DNA of 64,000 bases from Paralithodes platypus. Taxonomy: Eukaryota; Arthropoda; Malacostraca; Decapoda; Lithodidae. The notes below the pieces were generated by a model. It was given only the letters and a program-made list of their open reading frames with translations. It ran no database searches and was not told where the DNA came from. The DNA lies in NCBI GenBank assembly GCA_032716605.1, contig JAVRFV010002364.1:1-64000 (forward strand). The letters are read 5' to 3'. Both the position numbers and the translations under genes were made by a program. Positions 32,952 through 44,490 of this stretch are shown here, piece after piece. Every line of letters starts with the position of its first letter. The first letter of the stretch is position 1.

Positions 32952-33349
32952 TTATTATTATCTATCTATCTATCTATATGCTCAGGCCCAATCCCCATTT
33001 TGGGGGTAGCCGACTCAAGACAGAGCAAGAACAGGGAAAACACAAAAACAACATAAAACAAAAAATAAACACAGATAAAAACACAAACTCACACACATCC
33101 AGGTCACCCAGGAGAAGACCCAGAGACCAGGGTTACCAAGGTCGCTCCAGCACTCCCCCGGCCCCTGACCACCCGGAGAGGTTCCGATCTCGGCAGGCAG
33201 ACATGCAGCGGAGCCAAAGCCACAAGCCCTCCCACCACACTTCCAGGCACACCCTTCATATTAATCGTCCCCCCGGGCCAGGCGCCTGATGGACTATTAT
33301 CTAGTCGAACTTGCGCCCGACCCCTTACTCCAAATGACCACGTGTTCAC

Positions 33350-35221
33350 TCAACTATCCACAAGCATTCTCCATTCACTCCTGTCCACCACCACTTCCCC
33401 TGCCTGATCTATAGTCATTCCTCTATCATCCAAAGCCTTTCTTACACAGTCTCTCCATCTCAATGGGGGTCTTCCTGCCCTTCTATCTCCTCTTGTACCT
33501 GACTCACATATTCTCTTTGTAAGCCTTTCATCTCCCATTCGTTCAACATGACCATACCAGCTCAGCACCCTTCTGTCCACTCTGGCTGACAAATGTTCCT
33601 GCTGCCCCACTCTCCTACGTATCTCTTCATTCCTCAATCTGTCTCTACGAGTAACTCCACACATACTCCTCAAGCAGCTCATCTCCATCACATCCAGCCC
33701 TCTTTTCTCCTTTTTCTTCAGAGCCCATGTCTCAGCCCCATACATCACTGTTGGCACAACAATTCCTTGATACAGTGCACTTTTTACTTTCACTCAGAGA
33801 TTTCTCGTCTTCCACATACTTCCCATTGCTCCGAAAACCTTCCTTCCTTCACACACTCTCTGTTATACCTCCACTTCCATACCTCCACTCCTGCTTATCG
33901 TTCCTCCTAGATATTTAAAACACTCTACTTGTTCCAATATTTCCCCATCCAGCCTCACATCTAGATTCACCCTATGCTCTCCCCAATTACACACCATTAC
34001 TTTACTTTTATTGACGTTCACCTTCAGTTTCCTCCTTCCACAAACCACACCAAACTCTTTGACTACCCGCTGCAGTTTCTCATCAGAATCCGCCACCAAT
34101 GCTGTGTCATCAGCGAACAGCAACTGATTCAACTCCCAATCTCTACCATTCTTTCCTACTAAACCCAATCCTCTTCCCATAGTTCTCCTTTTCACCTCCC
34201 TCACCACACCATCCATAAACATATTAAACAGCCATGGTGACATTACACAACCCTGTCGCAAACCTACCTTTACCTCAAACCATTCACTCAACTCACCATT
34301 TCCTACTCTCACACATGCTCTGCTCCCTTCATAAAAACTCTTAACTGCTTCTAACAAATTTCCTCCTATTTCATAAATCCTTAACACCTTCCACATTGCT
34401 TCACGGTCCACACGATCATACGCTTTTTCCAAGTCCATAAAAGCCCAAAATATCTCCTTATGCTTCTCTAAATACTTCTCGCATAACTGTCTTACTGCAA
34501 ACATCTGATCCACGCACCCTCTTCCCCTCCTAAAACCGCACTGTTCTTCTCCTATTGCAACTTCCGTACACTTTATTATCCTCTCTATCAACACCCTGCC
34601 ATACAGCTTTCCAACCACTGACAATAAACTAATACCTCTATAACTTAAACACTCCTGCCGATCTCCCTTCCCCTTGTACAACGGCACAATACATGCACTC
34701 TTCCAGTCTATTGGTACCATTGACACAACAAAGCACACATTGAAAAGTCTCACCAACCAATCTATTATCACATCTCCACCCTTCTTTATACACTCCACAG
34801 CAATACCATCCAAACCTTCTGCTTTTCCCGCTCTCATTTGTTTCACTGCTTCTTTCACCTCATTTTCCTCAATCCTTTCATTCATTCCCTGCCACCTGGG
34901 TGGCCTGGGTAACCTATCTCCATCCACCTCTGCTTCAATCACTGCTTCTCTTCCATCTCTTGTATTTAACAAAGATTCAAAATACTCGGCATATCTTTTC
35001 CTCACTTCAACTGGTTCCACTAGTAATTCTCCATTTTCATCTTTCACTGACTCTTCCCTCTTTTGTCCTCCTTTCCTTACTTTATTTACCTCCTTCCAGA
35101 ACATCTTCTTTCGTTCTTCAAAATTCTCACTCAGCCTTTGGCCCCACCTTTCGTTTGCATCTTTTTTCGCTTCTCTAATTTTCCGTTTTGCCTCTCTCCT
35201 TTTCTCCTTGTCCTCTCCCAT
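33350..35221 (-). pseudogene. LINE reverse transcriptase and C-terminal domain
   Basis: Minus-strand frame 35221-33863 (452 codons) carries the RT: KAEGLDGIAVECIKKGG, WKSACIVPLYKGKGD, YRGISLLSVVGKLYGRVL, QCGFRRGRGCVDQMFAV, FMDLEKAYDRVDREAMW (motif A Asp), VGLRQGCVMSPWLFNMFMD and LLFADDTALVADS (FADD, about 34104-34118). It breaks by a frameshift and stops around 33795-33865. The C-terminal part continues at 33793-33350: YGAETWALKKKEKRGLDVMEM, LSWYGHVERMGDERLTKRI and RRAGRPPLRWRDCV. Only a few lesions separate it from an open frame, so it is a fairly recent insertion. Confidence 0.9.
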
Positions 35222-36010
35222 ACCTCAACACTACCATCCTTTAAAACCCTCTCAAAACACTGTCTCTTCTCCTCAACTGCCTTTCTCACCGTATCATTCC
35301 ACCACTCGCTTCCCTTCCTGATACCTCTGCCTCCTACTTTCCTTTTGCCGCATACTACCTCTGCACTTGCTTTCACTCCTTCCTTAAACTGTTGCCATTC
35401 AACCTCTACTTCTCTCTCTTCCTTCTCTCTCACTTCCATCCACTTTTCATTTAGTCTTTCCTTGTACTCCCTCTCTTTTTCACTCTTCTCTAACTCACTA
35501 ACTTTTATTACCTCTCTTACTTCACGCTTGTCTCTTATTCTCCTGTAACTCTTAACTCTTAGCTTTCCCTCCACCAGGTAATGATCTGACATACCCTCCG
35601 CCTCACCTCTCATCACATTCACATCCAGCAGTCTACACAATCTTTCCCTTGTCACCAGCACATAATCCATCAATGCCCTCTCTACAATCTCTCCCCTCAC
35701 AAGTCTATGCCAGGTGTACTTGTGTATACGCCTTTTTTTGAAGAACGTATTACCTACACTCAATCTGCACTCTTCACATACATTTTTCAGTCTTTCTCCA
35801 CTCTCGTTTACACCATCCACACCAAAACTACCGATGACTCCCTCAACAGGCTCATTTCCTACCCTAGCATTTAGGTCCCCTAAAACTATAACATTTTCAT
35901 TTTCATCAAACCCTTGTAGACAATCTCTCAAATCTTCCCAGAAACCCTCTACCTCGTCTAACTCTCTTTCACTTCCTGGTCCATACGCACTTACAATTAT
36001 ATTATTATAA
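35131..36010 (-). pseudogene. LINE endonuclease domain, truncated
   Basis: Nicks target DNA to prime reverse transcription. Reading the minus strand from about 36000: VSAYGPGSERELDEVEGFWEDL, VIVLGDLNARVG (Asp/Asn active-site pair), ALMDYVLVTRER and MSDHYLVEGKLRV (SDH motif). The N-terminal QE motif is missing. The nominal start at 36114 reads only Asn codons from an ATT repeat and is not part of the element. The frame overlaps the RT frame by about 90 bases. Confidence 0.85.
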
Positions 36011-36022
36011 TTATTATTATTG

Positions 36023-36072
<50 letters not shown>

Positions 36073-36110
36073 GTTTTTGTTGTTGTTGTTCTTATTATTG
36101 TTATATGTTA
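36001..36110. repeat. (ATT)n microsatellite
   Basis: ATT repeats with TTG variants at the 5' border of the LINE. Read on the minus strand they give an artificial poly-Asn stretch. Confidence 0.9.
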
Positions 36111-36114
36111 TCAT

Positions 36115-37076
36115 TTAGCTATATGGGGACTATTCATATAACCGGGAAACTCAAATAAGCGGCAGGAATCAACCTGGTAATTAATTAATTTAATATTAGC
36201 AAAATATCACCCAAATTATGTAATTATTCAGTGATTAATTTGTAAAGAGATGGAATTTTTAAATAGTCTTCCAACACATAAATAAATTAAATTACAAATA
36301 TTAATAATTTAGTTTCACTCATCTTTTAGTACTGCACTGTAAACAAAACAAATGAAAATTTCCCCTATAAATGGCATTCTTACTCATCCCTTTGTTATCC
36401 TTCGTTCTATGGTAATATCCCTATTCATGAATAGCAATAATTGTTGTTTAATATGCATTTAATCTGTGATTAATTTTATTCATGTGATGAAATTTGAAAA
36501 CATGAGCTTCCTATCAACACATAAAACAAATTATATGATATTCAATAAAAAAAAATCTCCCCCATCTTCCACTTTTTATCTCTGACGCTGACTAAGCTTA
36601 TTGATGGATAAAATGTTGCCATACAACTGGGCTTGTTTTTGTTTTTTCCATTTCTTTCGCACCTTATTAAGCACAGATGAGTAGAGATGGGGGAAGAGTT
36701 TTTTAATATTTCTAACTCGTGTGTAATTTGTTTTTATTTGTTTTTTTATATTCATTTTGAGTTGTTGAGAGAAAATATGTTTTAGTTCCACCACATCAAA
36801 AATTAAACACAGGTTAAATATAGCCCAAACATCAATTATTTTGTGTTTATCAATAAAGGAGATAGCTAGATAGAGATCAGTTTGTGGTGCGAGTCCGAGT
36901 TACGTAATGAAGGTTTCATATTACTAAGACATATCAAAGTTTTATGGATCTTGTCAGCTCAGACTTCTTTATTATTTTATCATTAGGTATATTTGGATAA
37001 ATAGTCGTGTATAGACGCAGTCATCTGTCATCATAGGTCCGCTGTCACGATTCATGTACCAATTTCAAATGTCAAA
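36115..37076. other. AT-rich unassigned sequence
   Basis: No gene, element end or strong repeat that I can see. Short frames here (for example minus 36794-36576) lack any recognisable motif. Confidence 0.5.
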
Positions 37077-37325
37077 TTGAAATATTCTAGTTTTATTTGT
37101 TTCTTATCTACAAACTGGCGCTTTGTAATTCTGATCATTATATTATGGAAAGGAAATGGTAATTTTCACAGCGAGTTTTGTCGTGGAATCATTGATGTTG
37201 ATCATACAGGTGCACCGGGGCACTATCCATTAGACCCAGGAAAAATAATTTTGACTTTGAAGCTTCCAAGCCTCAACCTTAATGCCTTTCTCGACTCTGT
37301 TTTCAGTGGCACTAATGCACTGAAG
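37077..37325 (+). CDS. possible host exon, unknown protein (low confidence)
   Basis: Open frame from ATG 37077. The hydrophobic stretch FVILIIILW (residues about 16-24) could be a signal or membrane segment. From residue about 32 the composition is protein-like and unlike the AT-rich surroundings: GIIDVDHTGAPGHYPLDPGK, then LTLKLPSLNLNAFLDSVFSG. A good splice-donor consensus, AAG|GTAATA, lies at 37323-37331. A possible acceptor, TTTTCACAG, ends at 37171 and would give an internal exon 37172-37325. I do not recognise the family. It could be chance. Confidence 0.25.
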
Positions 37326-37805
37326 GTAATATTTGTATATACTGTATACTATAGACAGTATACTGAATATGCATAGCAAATCGCAGTATATTTGGAAATA
37401 TTGCATATATAGCAATTGCATATTATTATATTGTATATCGAGCAATTGGGAAAATTAATTACTACGTAAAATGTCCAAGTAGTTTATCCATTTATATTAT
37501 ATTTTGCAAGGCTAGAAATGCCTAATTTGATATCCCTGGAGTACTATAATCGAGGATTTAATTACTAATAGTAGCAACCATATACTGCAATGTAGCATAC
37601 ACAGATAATTGTTTTATCAAAACGAATAATAATGGCACTCAATGAAAGTAGAACATTTTAAGTGTATACTTGTATTACTCCGTGCCAGTCGATGAAATAT
37701 TGATACCACGATTTTTTTTTTTTATTTGCTCACAGCTGCCCATCGATTAGAATATACTGCTACGTTCAAATGTATTGTACCCAGAGTCGATAATCCAGAT
37801 AGTGA

Positions 37806-37806
<1 letters not shown>

Positions 37807-37851
<45 letters not shown>

Positions 37852-37855
37852 TGAT

Positions 37856-37891
<36 letters not shown>

Positions 37892-37931
37892 ACATAGATA
37901 CACAAACTGCAGGTCTTAAATCAAAACAAGA

Positions 37932-38006
<75 letters not shown>

Positions 38007-38046
38007 TATAAAAAAACGAGGATAGTAAAGTGAAATGTTCTTTCCC

Positions 38047-38091
<45 letters not shown>

Positions 38092-38179
38092 GAGAGAGAG
38101 AGAAAAAAAGTGATAGCGAGAGAGAGAGAGAGAGAGTGTTACATAGATACACAAACTGCAGGTCTTAAATCAAAACAAG

Positions 38180-38241
<62 letters not shown>

Positions 38242-38306
38242 CCTATATATATATAATTAAAACAAATATAAAAAAACGAGGATAGTAAAGTGAAATGTTC
38301 TTTCCC

Positions 38307-38375
<69 letters not shown>
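37807..38375. repeat. tandemly duplicated (AG)n-(AT)n microsatellite block
   Basis: Alternating AG (37807-37890, 38049-38130, 38310-38375) and AT tracts (37935-37996, about 38179-38250). The unique spacers also repeat: TTACATAGATACACAAACTG at about 37889 and 38139, and AAACGAGGATAGTAAAGTGA at about 38014 and 38274. Whole blocks of about 250 bp were therefore duplicated, not just the dinucleotides. Apparent reading frames here are artefacts. Confidence 0.9.
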
Positions 38376-38378
<3 letters not shown>

Positions 38379-38498
38379 GATCAAGAAGTAGTCATTAGCC
38401 TAACTAGGTGGGAAACAAAAATTAAGCTACCCACAACTTTTTCTCTCCCTCCGCCATTTGTATTGGAGTGTGTCCTTCTTGTCCCTGGCCGCCTTTTC

Positions 38499-38806
38499 TT
38501 AAAGGGGAGATGGGTCGTTTTGCTGGTCCCCCTTCTTCCTCATATTTAGCCCCATTAGTTTTCAGATTATAGTCTGCCCCATTACTTTATCGATTTTAAA
38601 ACCTTTCGTCCCATTTCTATATCAATATCAAGACCTTTTGTGCCATTTAGATGTCGAGACATTTTTCTATCGAAAAATTTACAAATTTATCTTGAATGAG
38701 GGTCTAGGGAGTGTTCTCTTAAGCTTGATGAAGGTCTAGCGAGGAAGCTAAAACATAAATGAATATTCAAATTTATAGACCCCCAAAATAACCACTGTCC
38801 CCTTAA
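38499..38806. mobile_element. MITE group B copy B1
   Basis: TTAA at 38499-38502 and 38803-38806. Shares with other B copies AGCCCCATTAGTTTT, CCATTTAGATGTCGA, TTTTTCTATCGAAAAATTTA, TATCTTGAATGAGGGTCTAG and AGCTTGATGAAGGTCTAG. No coding capacity. Confidence 0.8.
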
Positions 38807-38809
38807 CCT

Positions 38810-39397
38810 TCTCGTACTTCTTTACTTCCTGTTTCTCTCCTTTATCCCCCTTTCCTTTCTGTTATTTTTCCCCTTGTCATTCCCTCTTTCCTGTTTTTCC
38901 TCACCTACCTCCTTTTGCCCTTTTCTTTCTTTCGCTCCCTCCCTTCTATCCTGTTTCCTTTTATTTATTTTGCTTCCGCCATTCGAACCTATTGTTCTTC
39001 TCTATCTATCTCTCTCTCTCTCTCTCTTTCTCCTTATTTTTTTATCTCATTCTTCCTTTCTTCTCCTTTCACTCTCTCCGTTCCTTCTTCCTCCATTCAC
39101 CTATCTCCTATCTCTCTTCTCCTTCCACGTAATTATCGCTCTCTCCGTTACTTCTTCCCCCATTCACCATTCTCCTATTTATCGTCTCCTTTCATTTATC
39201 ACTCACTCCGTTATTTCTTCCTCCATTCACCATTCTCCCATTTCTCTTCTCCTTTCACTTATCACTCACTCCGTTATTTCTTCCTCCATTCACCATTCTC
39301 CTACTGCTCCTTTTAACCCCCCCCCCCCCCCCCCTGCCCCACTATCCTTCCCTGTCTAATATATTTCTCACTTCACTTTTCTACCGCTTCTCCACCT
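38810..39397. repeat. pyrimidine-rich low-complexity tract
   Basis: C/T-rich sequence with a repeated unit of about 55 bp around 39140-39300 (CACTCCGTTATTTCTTCCTC and CATTCACCATTCTCC recur) and a C-run near 39317. Long frames here are composition artefacts. Confidence 0.8.
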
Positions 39398-39759
39398 TTA
39401 AGGGAGCCCACCGCGCTTGTTTTTTCTCCTTCTCTCCCTCTTCCTTTGGCTTGTATCCATTCGGCCCCATTCAGCCAACTGTTTTAAGACGTTTATCCCC
39501 ATCCAGGTGTCGATTTCTTCCTGGCGAGCGATAGCGAGCCAGCATTGTATGGAAAAATGTTTACTATCGAAAAAGTACAAATTTAGCTTGCCGTCAAAAC
39601 AAAATATATATATGCTGGCTCGCTACCGCTCGCCAGGAAAATGTTGACACCTGGATGGGGTTAAACGTCTTAAAACAGTAGGCTGAATGGGGCCGAATGA
39701 ATACAAGCCAAAGAGAGGGGGAGAGAAAGAGAAAAAAAAAGCGAGGTGGGCTCCCTTAA
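39398..39759. mobile_element. MITE group A copy A1
   Basis: TTAA at 39398-39401 and 39756-39759 bracket 354 bp. The ends GGGAGCCCACCGCGC and (inverted) GGGAGCCCACCTCGC are long inverted repeats, and the element is largely palindromic: GGCCCCATTCAGCCAACTGT, AAGACGTTTATCCCCATCCA and CTGGCGAGCGATAGCGAGCC recur inverted in the right half. No transposase. Confidence 0.88.
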
Positions 39760-39972
39760 GCCGGTATCACACGAGCGCTTTTCCCCTCAACATTTATCCT
39801 CAACACGGATCTGGCAGCTTATGTGGTCAACATATATAATATTTCGGTTGCCTAAATTCATCTATTATCAGTATTAGTGTCCATAACGTTGCAAAATATT
39901 CCATAAATGTTGCAGACATTTTTTGATAATCGAATGTTGATTATAAAAACTCTCGTGTGATACCGGCTTTAG
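39756..39972. mobile_element. MITE group D copy D1
   Basis: Begins at the TTAA shared with A1. The ends GCCGGTATCACACGAG and (inverted) AAGCCGGTATCACACGAG form a clear inverted repeat over about 210 bp, ending in GGCTTTAG. Contains GATCTGGCAGCT, shared with the copy near 51220. Confidence 0.75.
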
Positions 39973-40045
39973 TTTGCCTGGTTGTTGTGGCATATACCAG
40001 TACCTATTTATTTGCACTTTGTATTAGAAATATACTTTTTAGACC

Positions 40046-40248
40046 ATGTAATACCGGTGACGCCCTTTGCATTATATTCTAGCCACTACTAGATGATTTT
40101 ATTCGGCTTAGGAAAGATCCCTAACAATTACAAGGCGACAGACTATCTCATATAACCCTCTGAGCTGCCACAGATACTTTCTAAGCTGAATAAAATCGTC
40201 TAATAGTGTCCCGCATATGATATAAAGGACGTCACCGGTATTGAATGG
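40046..40248. mobile_element. MITE group C copy C1
   Basis: Imperfect palindrome of about 200 bp from ACCGGTGACG to CGTCACCGGT, with inner TAGATGATTTTATTCGGCTT and its near complement AGCTGAATAAAATCGTCTAA. The flanking TTAA is decayed. Confidence 0.75.
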
Positions 40249-40539
40249 ATAAACAAATGCCGGATGAATTGTATAGGCTATTTATATACTATATATTCAA
40301 CTCTTCGATGTCAGTCTTTTAAATTCGTTAGATATGTTATGCCTTCCAATACCAAAAACAAAGATGTTACAATAGGCACTCTTCATTCCATACACGCCTT
40401 CATTTTCCCCCGAGGGGGGGGGGGGGTGCCAGTAACTGCGATTAATATCAACAATAACATATACATCCTTTTAGGTATTGTCTCTCTCCCCCCATATGTT
40501 CCTCACCCTCACCTAGCTTCTGTTCCTCTAGCTTTCCTT

Positions 40540-40900
40540 TCGTTTTGGGGGGTAGATTTCCACTTGAGGGATTTTTTTTTTCTGGACCCCTTTCTCCTTC
40601 TTGTATAGTAACCCCATTGCTTTTGAAATTTTAAGACGTTCGCCCCATTAGTTTGGCGATTTTAAGAACTTTTGCCCCATTTCTGACAATTTGTTTACCT
40701 TTCGTGTCATTTAGGTGTCGATTTTTCCCTGGCGAGCGAGAGCGATCCTGTAATTTAAGAGGAACTGGCCTTTGGCCGGGACCTTTTTCTACCGAAAAAT
40801 TTACAAAATTATCTTGAAAGGGGGTCTAGGGGGTGTAATTATAAGCTTGATGGAAGTCTAGGAAACAAACTAGAAACCTCCCCTAAACCTTTTTCCTTCT
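40540..40900. mobile_element. MITE group B copy B2
   Basis: Shares GACGTTCGCCCCATTAGTTT, GGCGAGCGAGAGCG, GGCCTTTGGCCGGGACC and AGCTTGATGGAAGTCTAG with other B copies. Termini are not clean. Confidence 0.7.
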
Positions 40901-40919
40901 CATTTTTATTTTGCCCGTA

Positions 40920-41340
40920 TGATCTTAACTTTTCCTCTTTGTTTTTCCTCGGCCCTTAAATACTCTTCATACCCCCCCCCCCCCCCCTTCTCCTTCTTTT
41001 CCTCCCCGCACCACCTCCGCACCACCTCCGCACCACCTCCTCTTCTTGATTTACTATGTACTCGTCCCGACTTTCTTTCTCCTCCCCCTCCCTCTTCTGC
41101 TTCTATTCCATCCACTCCTCTTCCTTCCCCTTCTTCCTTTCTGCATTCTTCCCCACTATCTCCTCTTCCTCCTTTACTCTTTCTCTTCATTATACTTCCT
41201 CCTAGTTCCTCTTCGCCCCTCTTTTGTCACCATGTCCTCCACCTCCCACCCCTTCCCATCCTCACCTCCTCCTACAGCTCCTCCTCCTTACCACCCCCTC
41301 CTTCCTCCTCCTCCTCCTCCCCCTCCCTTCTTTTGAGCAG
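40920..41340. repeat. pyrimidine-rich low-complexity tract
   Basis: C/T-rich with a C-run near 40974-40987 and three GCACCACCTCC repeats near 41008-41040. Apparent frames on both strands are composition artefacts. Confidence 0.8.
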
Positions 41341-41694
41341 CTTCCAAGAGAGTAGCGTGAAAGTCCAAAGAATAGCAACACAAAGAAATGAACCGAGGCA
41401 GATCACAAAGGCCACTCACATAATCCGGCCGCCATAAAATGAAAAATAATAGTAACAAGAGGCATAAAAGACTTTGTATAATTATGCCCTCCTCGCCTGG
41501 CCGGATATTTGAGTTATTTTGACCTTTTGCTGCCACATACAGGTACATACACGATAGGATATACACATACAAGCGGAACACATCCATCTATAGTAAAATA
41601 CAGTATATACACCAACACAAATTTAAGATCCGCAGAAAACTCGCACACCTTACATTTACGTAACAGTTCTAAATTGTATATACAACACACACTA

Positions 41695-41696
<2 letters not shown>

Positions 41697-41730
<34 letters not shown>

Positions 41731-41858
41731 GTATCTCACAAATACACGTGAGCCAATAAATGTTTATATACTCCCAGCCGGACTCGAACCTCCGACATTC
41801 AGAACGAGTGTCCAAGCTTTTAATCCACTATACCATGGCATGATAAGGAAATCTTAAT
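41697..41858 (-). mobile_element. tRNA-derived SINE S2 with (TA)n tail
   Basis: Minus strand: TGGTATAGTGGATT (A box, 41822-41835) then GGTTCGAGTCCG (B box, about 41779-41790), then a short body and a (TA)n tail at about 41697-41726. The pairing of the anticodon arm is poor, so it is a SINE rather than a tRNA gene. Confidence 0.75.
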
Positions 41859-42024
41859 CTTTTCCTATTTATATTAAGGAAAATGGAAATCCTACTTGGA
41901 GAATGTATTTCAATTCATGCACAAGTCGCAGGAACCATATTACAGGATACCATACAGGAATGTTTACAAGATTCTCCACACAATATGGATCTTTCGACTG
42001 TATCAGTGACATCCCTTTCGATAT

Positions 42025-42198
42025 ACTCTGACAGTTATTAAACGATTTTATTCCGGTTAGGAAGGACGTCTACCAATGAAAAGGTTACAGACTATCTCAA
42101 TTAATCCTTTTAGATACCATACATCTTTCCTAAGCTTCATGTAGTTGAAATGTAGCTGAAATGATATAAGACAGACGTCACCGGTACTGAAAGGGTCA
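42025..42198. mobile_element. MITE group C copy C2
   Basis: AAACGATTTTATTCCGGTTAGG, TACAGACTATCTCAATTAA and GACGTCACCGGTACTGAAAG match other C copies. The left tip is missing or decayed. Confidence 0.65.
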
Positions 42199-42519
42199 AG
42201 TCCATTAGATGTTTCCTTGACAGTCATTACGGGTTTCTAGTAGCCCTTGCCAGGTAATATTTGTTTCGCGTCCTTGAGGCGTCGAGGTAACTAAATTTCG
42301 CACAAAGTATTTACAATGTTTTCGATGATCCTATTAATTTTGACTGTACCAAAAAGCAGAAGCTAGGAAGCCATAATTATACCACTATAGAAATGGTAAC
42401 TCCTATTTATCTACCGCCAGACAATATTACCTTATAATTACCATATTCGTTGAAATATTTAATCCTTTATGGCCAAATTGTTAACCTTATGGGATATGGT
42501 AAATTATTATAGTGTCGCC

Positions 42520-42570
<51 letters not shown>

Positions 42571-42890
42571 TAAAGAATGGTAACCTCTATACATCTACCG
42601 CCAGACGATTTTACCACGGAGACCCCATAGATGGTTGGGTCTTGTTGACAGGTAATAAAGAGGACGGTGTAGGCTGGAGTGATTAAAGTGTCACCTGGCT
42701 AAATGAACCACCTGTCTCACTAACAGTAGATAAACATGGTTGTCTCCTCCGGTAATTGGTTGGTTAGGCCTACTATGCACACATACACACACACACACCA
42801 GGACGCAGCCCTCTCTGAATCCTTGAACTGCTTAACGGGGTGGGGTTTATTGGTCGATTTACTTATTTATGTATGTTTTTGTATTAGTTA
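42199..42890. repeat. unassigned sequence with (AC)n tracts
   Basis: (AC)n at about 42523-42568 and 42778-42798. A direct repeat of GGTAACTCCTATTTATCTAC-like sequence occurs at about 42395 and 42570 (both followed by CGCCAGAC). No gene seen. Confidence 0.6.
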
Positions 42891-42896
42891 CTTATA

Positions 42897-43180
42897 AGAC
42901 CTCCATCAAGCTATAAAAACATCCCCCAGCTAGATAATTTTTTTTTTTTTTTTTTTTTTAGAAATATGTCCCAGCCGAAGGCCGATTCCTCCTAATGTAT
43001 CGCTCGCCAGGAAAAAAATCGACACCTAAATGGCTCGAAAGATCTTGATATTGGAAAAAGAAAAAATGGGACAAAAGATCTTACAATCGACAAACTAATG
43101 AGGCGAATGTCTTAAAATTTCAAAAGTAATGGGGCTTAACATCGAGGAGAAGGGAGTCCAGACAAAGCAACTTCCTCCCC
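42897..43180. mobile_element. MITE group B copy B3, reverse orientation
   Basis: Inverted B-group sequence: GACCTCCATCAAGCT, GGCCGATTCCTCCTAA, TCGCTCGCCAGGAAAA, TCGACACCTAAATGGC and AATGGGGCTTAACATC. Contains a 22-base T-run near 42938. Confidence 0.75.
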
Positions 43181-43317
43181 CTCAAAGAAACCCAGGAAAT
43201 GCAAACAATAGGTTAACATAAATAGGAAGAGTCTATGCAGTTGGAGAGAGCTTCGATATGTTCAGGCCAACATTTGTGTCTTAGAGTGTACAGTCGCCTT
43301 CATAAGTAACTGGTACA

Positions 43318-43478
43318 CTTCTTCTTCTTCTTTCGGCTGTTCCTCTTAGGTGTCGCCACAGCGGATCATTCGTCTCCATCTCACCCTGTCCCCTGCATCT
43401 TCCTCCGTCACACCAACCACCCGCATGTCCTCCCTCACTACATCCATGAACCTCCTCTTTGGCTTTCCAAACTGGTAC
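43318..43478 (-). pseudogene. LINE 3'-end scrap
   Basis: Minus strand reads GKPKRRFMDVVREDMRVVGV, TEEDAGDRVRWRRMIRCGD, then a stop and a GAA-type tail (CTTCTTCTTCTTC at about 43318-43331 on the plus strand). The RFMDVVxEDMRxVGVTEEDAxDRxxWR wording is the C-terminus of a common invertebrate APE-type LINE. It is an isolated 3' fragment. Confidence 0.75.
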
Positions 43479-43479
43479 A

Positions 43480-44200
43480 CTACTATATGATAAACCTGAG
43501 AAAGTGAGCAGTGGCTGAGAGAAAACACAGACTCGCCATATACTTAACCCTGGATAGGAATCATAGTGCCAAAAACGGAACGTGGTGGTGCGCGGAAACC
43601 GATATATGATCACCGCGCACCCAAATTAATATTATGATACATTTATTATAAATATGAAATTTACTTTGATTTTCAATTACACTCTCCATAATGTTAAGGA
43701 AGCTTTATATTTATTGTAGCAAGTGAAAAAAAAAATCTATCTCAATTACCGGATTTTATATGAATATTTATATGCGGTTGTAACACCTTCCACTGTAGGC
43801 TGTTGTCTATCTGTCAAAACTTGAACCTGGGACGAGTCATGTGAATTAGTGGGAGGATTTAATGTTCTCATTGGCGTGATAATTTATATGCAAATTTTTA
43901 ATGCAGCGTTCTTTAGTGTGCCTTTTTTTTATTTTGAAGGGGGCAAGATAATGTTTTCGCAAAAACAATACTGTGCACTAACCTACTGTAGTGGTTAAAT
44001 GAAGATAGTATTTCACAGCATTTGCACCAGATTAATGTTTAGGCAACTGTACATTCGTGATCTCCAATACGAGTACACTCGTTTACATCTTTGAACCTTT
44101 AAAGCCAAGTTGTGAGTAAAGGATTGTATTGTCTCGTTTACACACGTATATACACACGGAATAATTAGCGTATGTTCTCCGCAATATTCAAATGTTAAAC
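43480..44200. other. unassigned sequence
   Basis: No gene, MITE end or repeat that I recognise. Confidence 0.45.

Positions 44201-44202
<2 letters not shown>

Positions 44203-44274
<72 letters not shown>
44203..44274. repeat. (CT)n microsatellite
   Basis: About 70 bp of uninterrupted TC repeat. Confidence 0.95.
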
Positions 44275-44277
<3 letters not shown>

Positions 44278-44490
44278 TTCATTTCATATCGTTTTAACGG
44301 TAATTGTGTCTCATTATAAATATTTCCACAACTGTTTTTGGCAAGAGTAGACTTCTAAGCGGATTACTATGGCTTCCGACCCGTGATTAGAGAGAGAAAG
44401 ACAGACAGACAGAGGGGGGACCCGCCTTTCAACATACTCCCACCCCTATTCTGTTCAACTTACTAACCCAAAAATGAACCGATTTTCCCA

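Larger units (their letters stand above)
32952..36010 (-). mobile_element. APE-type LINE, 5'-truncated, minus strand
   Basis: The minus strand encodes an apurinic-type endonuclease and reverse transcriptase, with a 3' end in a TAGA-type tail (CTATCTATCTAT at about 32958-32976 on the plus strand). The endonuclease lacks its N-terminal third, so the copy is 5'-truncated inside it. ATT-repeat tracts lie at both borders (about 32950 and 36001-36075). The endonuclease wording (GDLNARVG, MSDHYLVEGKL) is of the kind often annotated in genomes as craniofacial development protein 2-like. Clade assignment (RTE-like or a relative) is an inference. Confidence 0.9.

Noticed and set aside
32783..33289. 168-codon plus frame after element B
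   Set aside because: It runs from unassigned sequence into the antisense of the LINE 3' end; it has no motif and the composition changes midway.
33593..35548. Plus-strand frames over the LINE (33593-33910, 34674-35548)
   Set aside because: Antisense shadows of the minus-strand RT and endonuclease.
36001..36114. Poly-Asn N-terminus of the LINE protein
   Set aside because: It is an ATT microsatellite read in frame. The LINE is truncated at about 36000.
37921..38384. Ser-Leu, Arg-Glu and Ile-Tyr repeat proteins
   Set aside because: Translations of (AG)n and (AT)n microsatellites. The same applies to frames at 44013-44282, 59948-60470 and 62260-62499.
39398..39650. Short proteins at group A MITEs (39417-39647, 52393-52671, 53207-53458, 56643-56865, 60539-60796)
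   Set aside because: The same frame recurs because the MITE recurs. The elements are palindromic and non-coding.
38874..41437. Long frames rich in Ser, Pro, Leu and Phe (38874-39359, 40919-41437)
   Set aside because: Pyrimidine-rich low-complexity DNA leaves several overlapping frames open at once, with no conserved domain.
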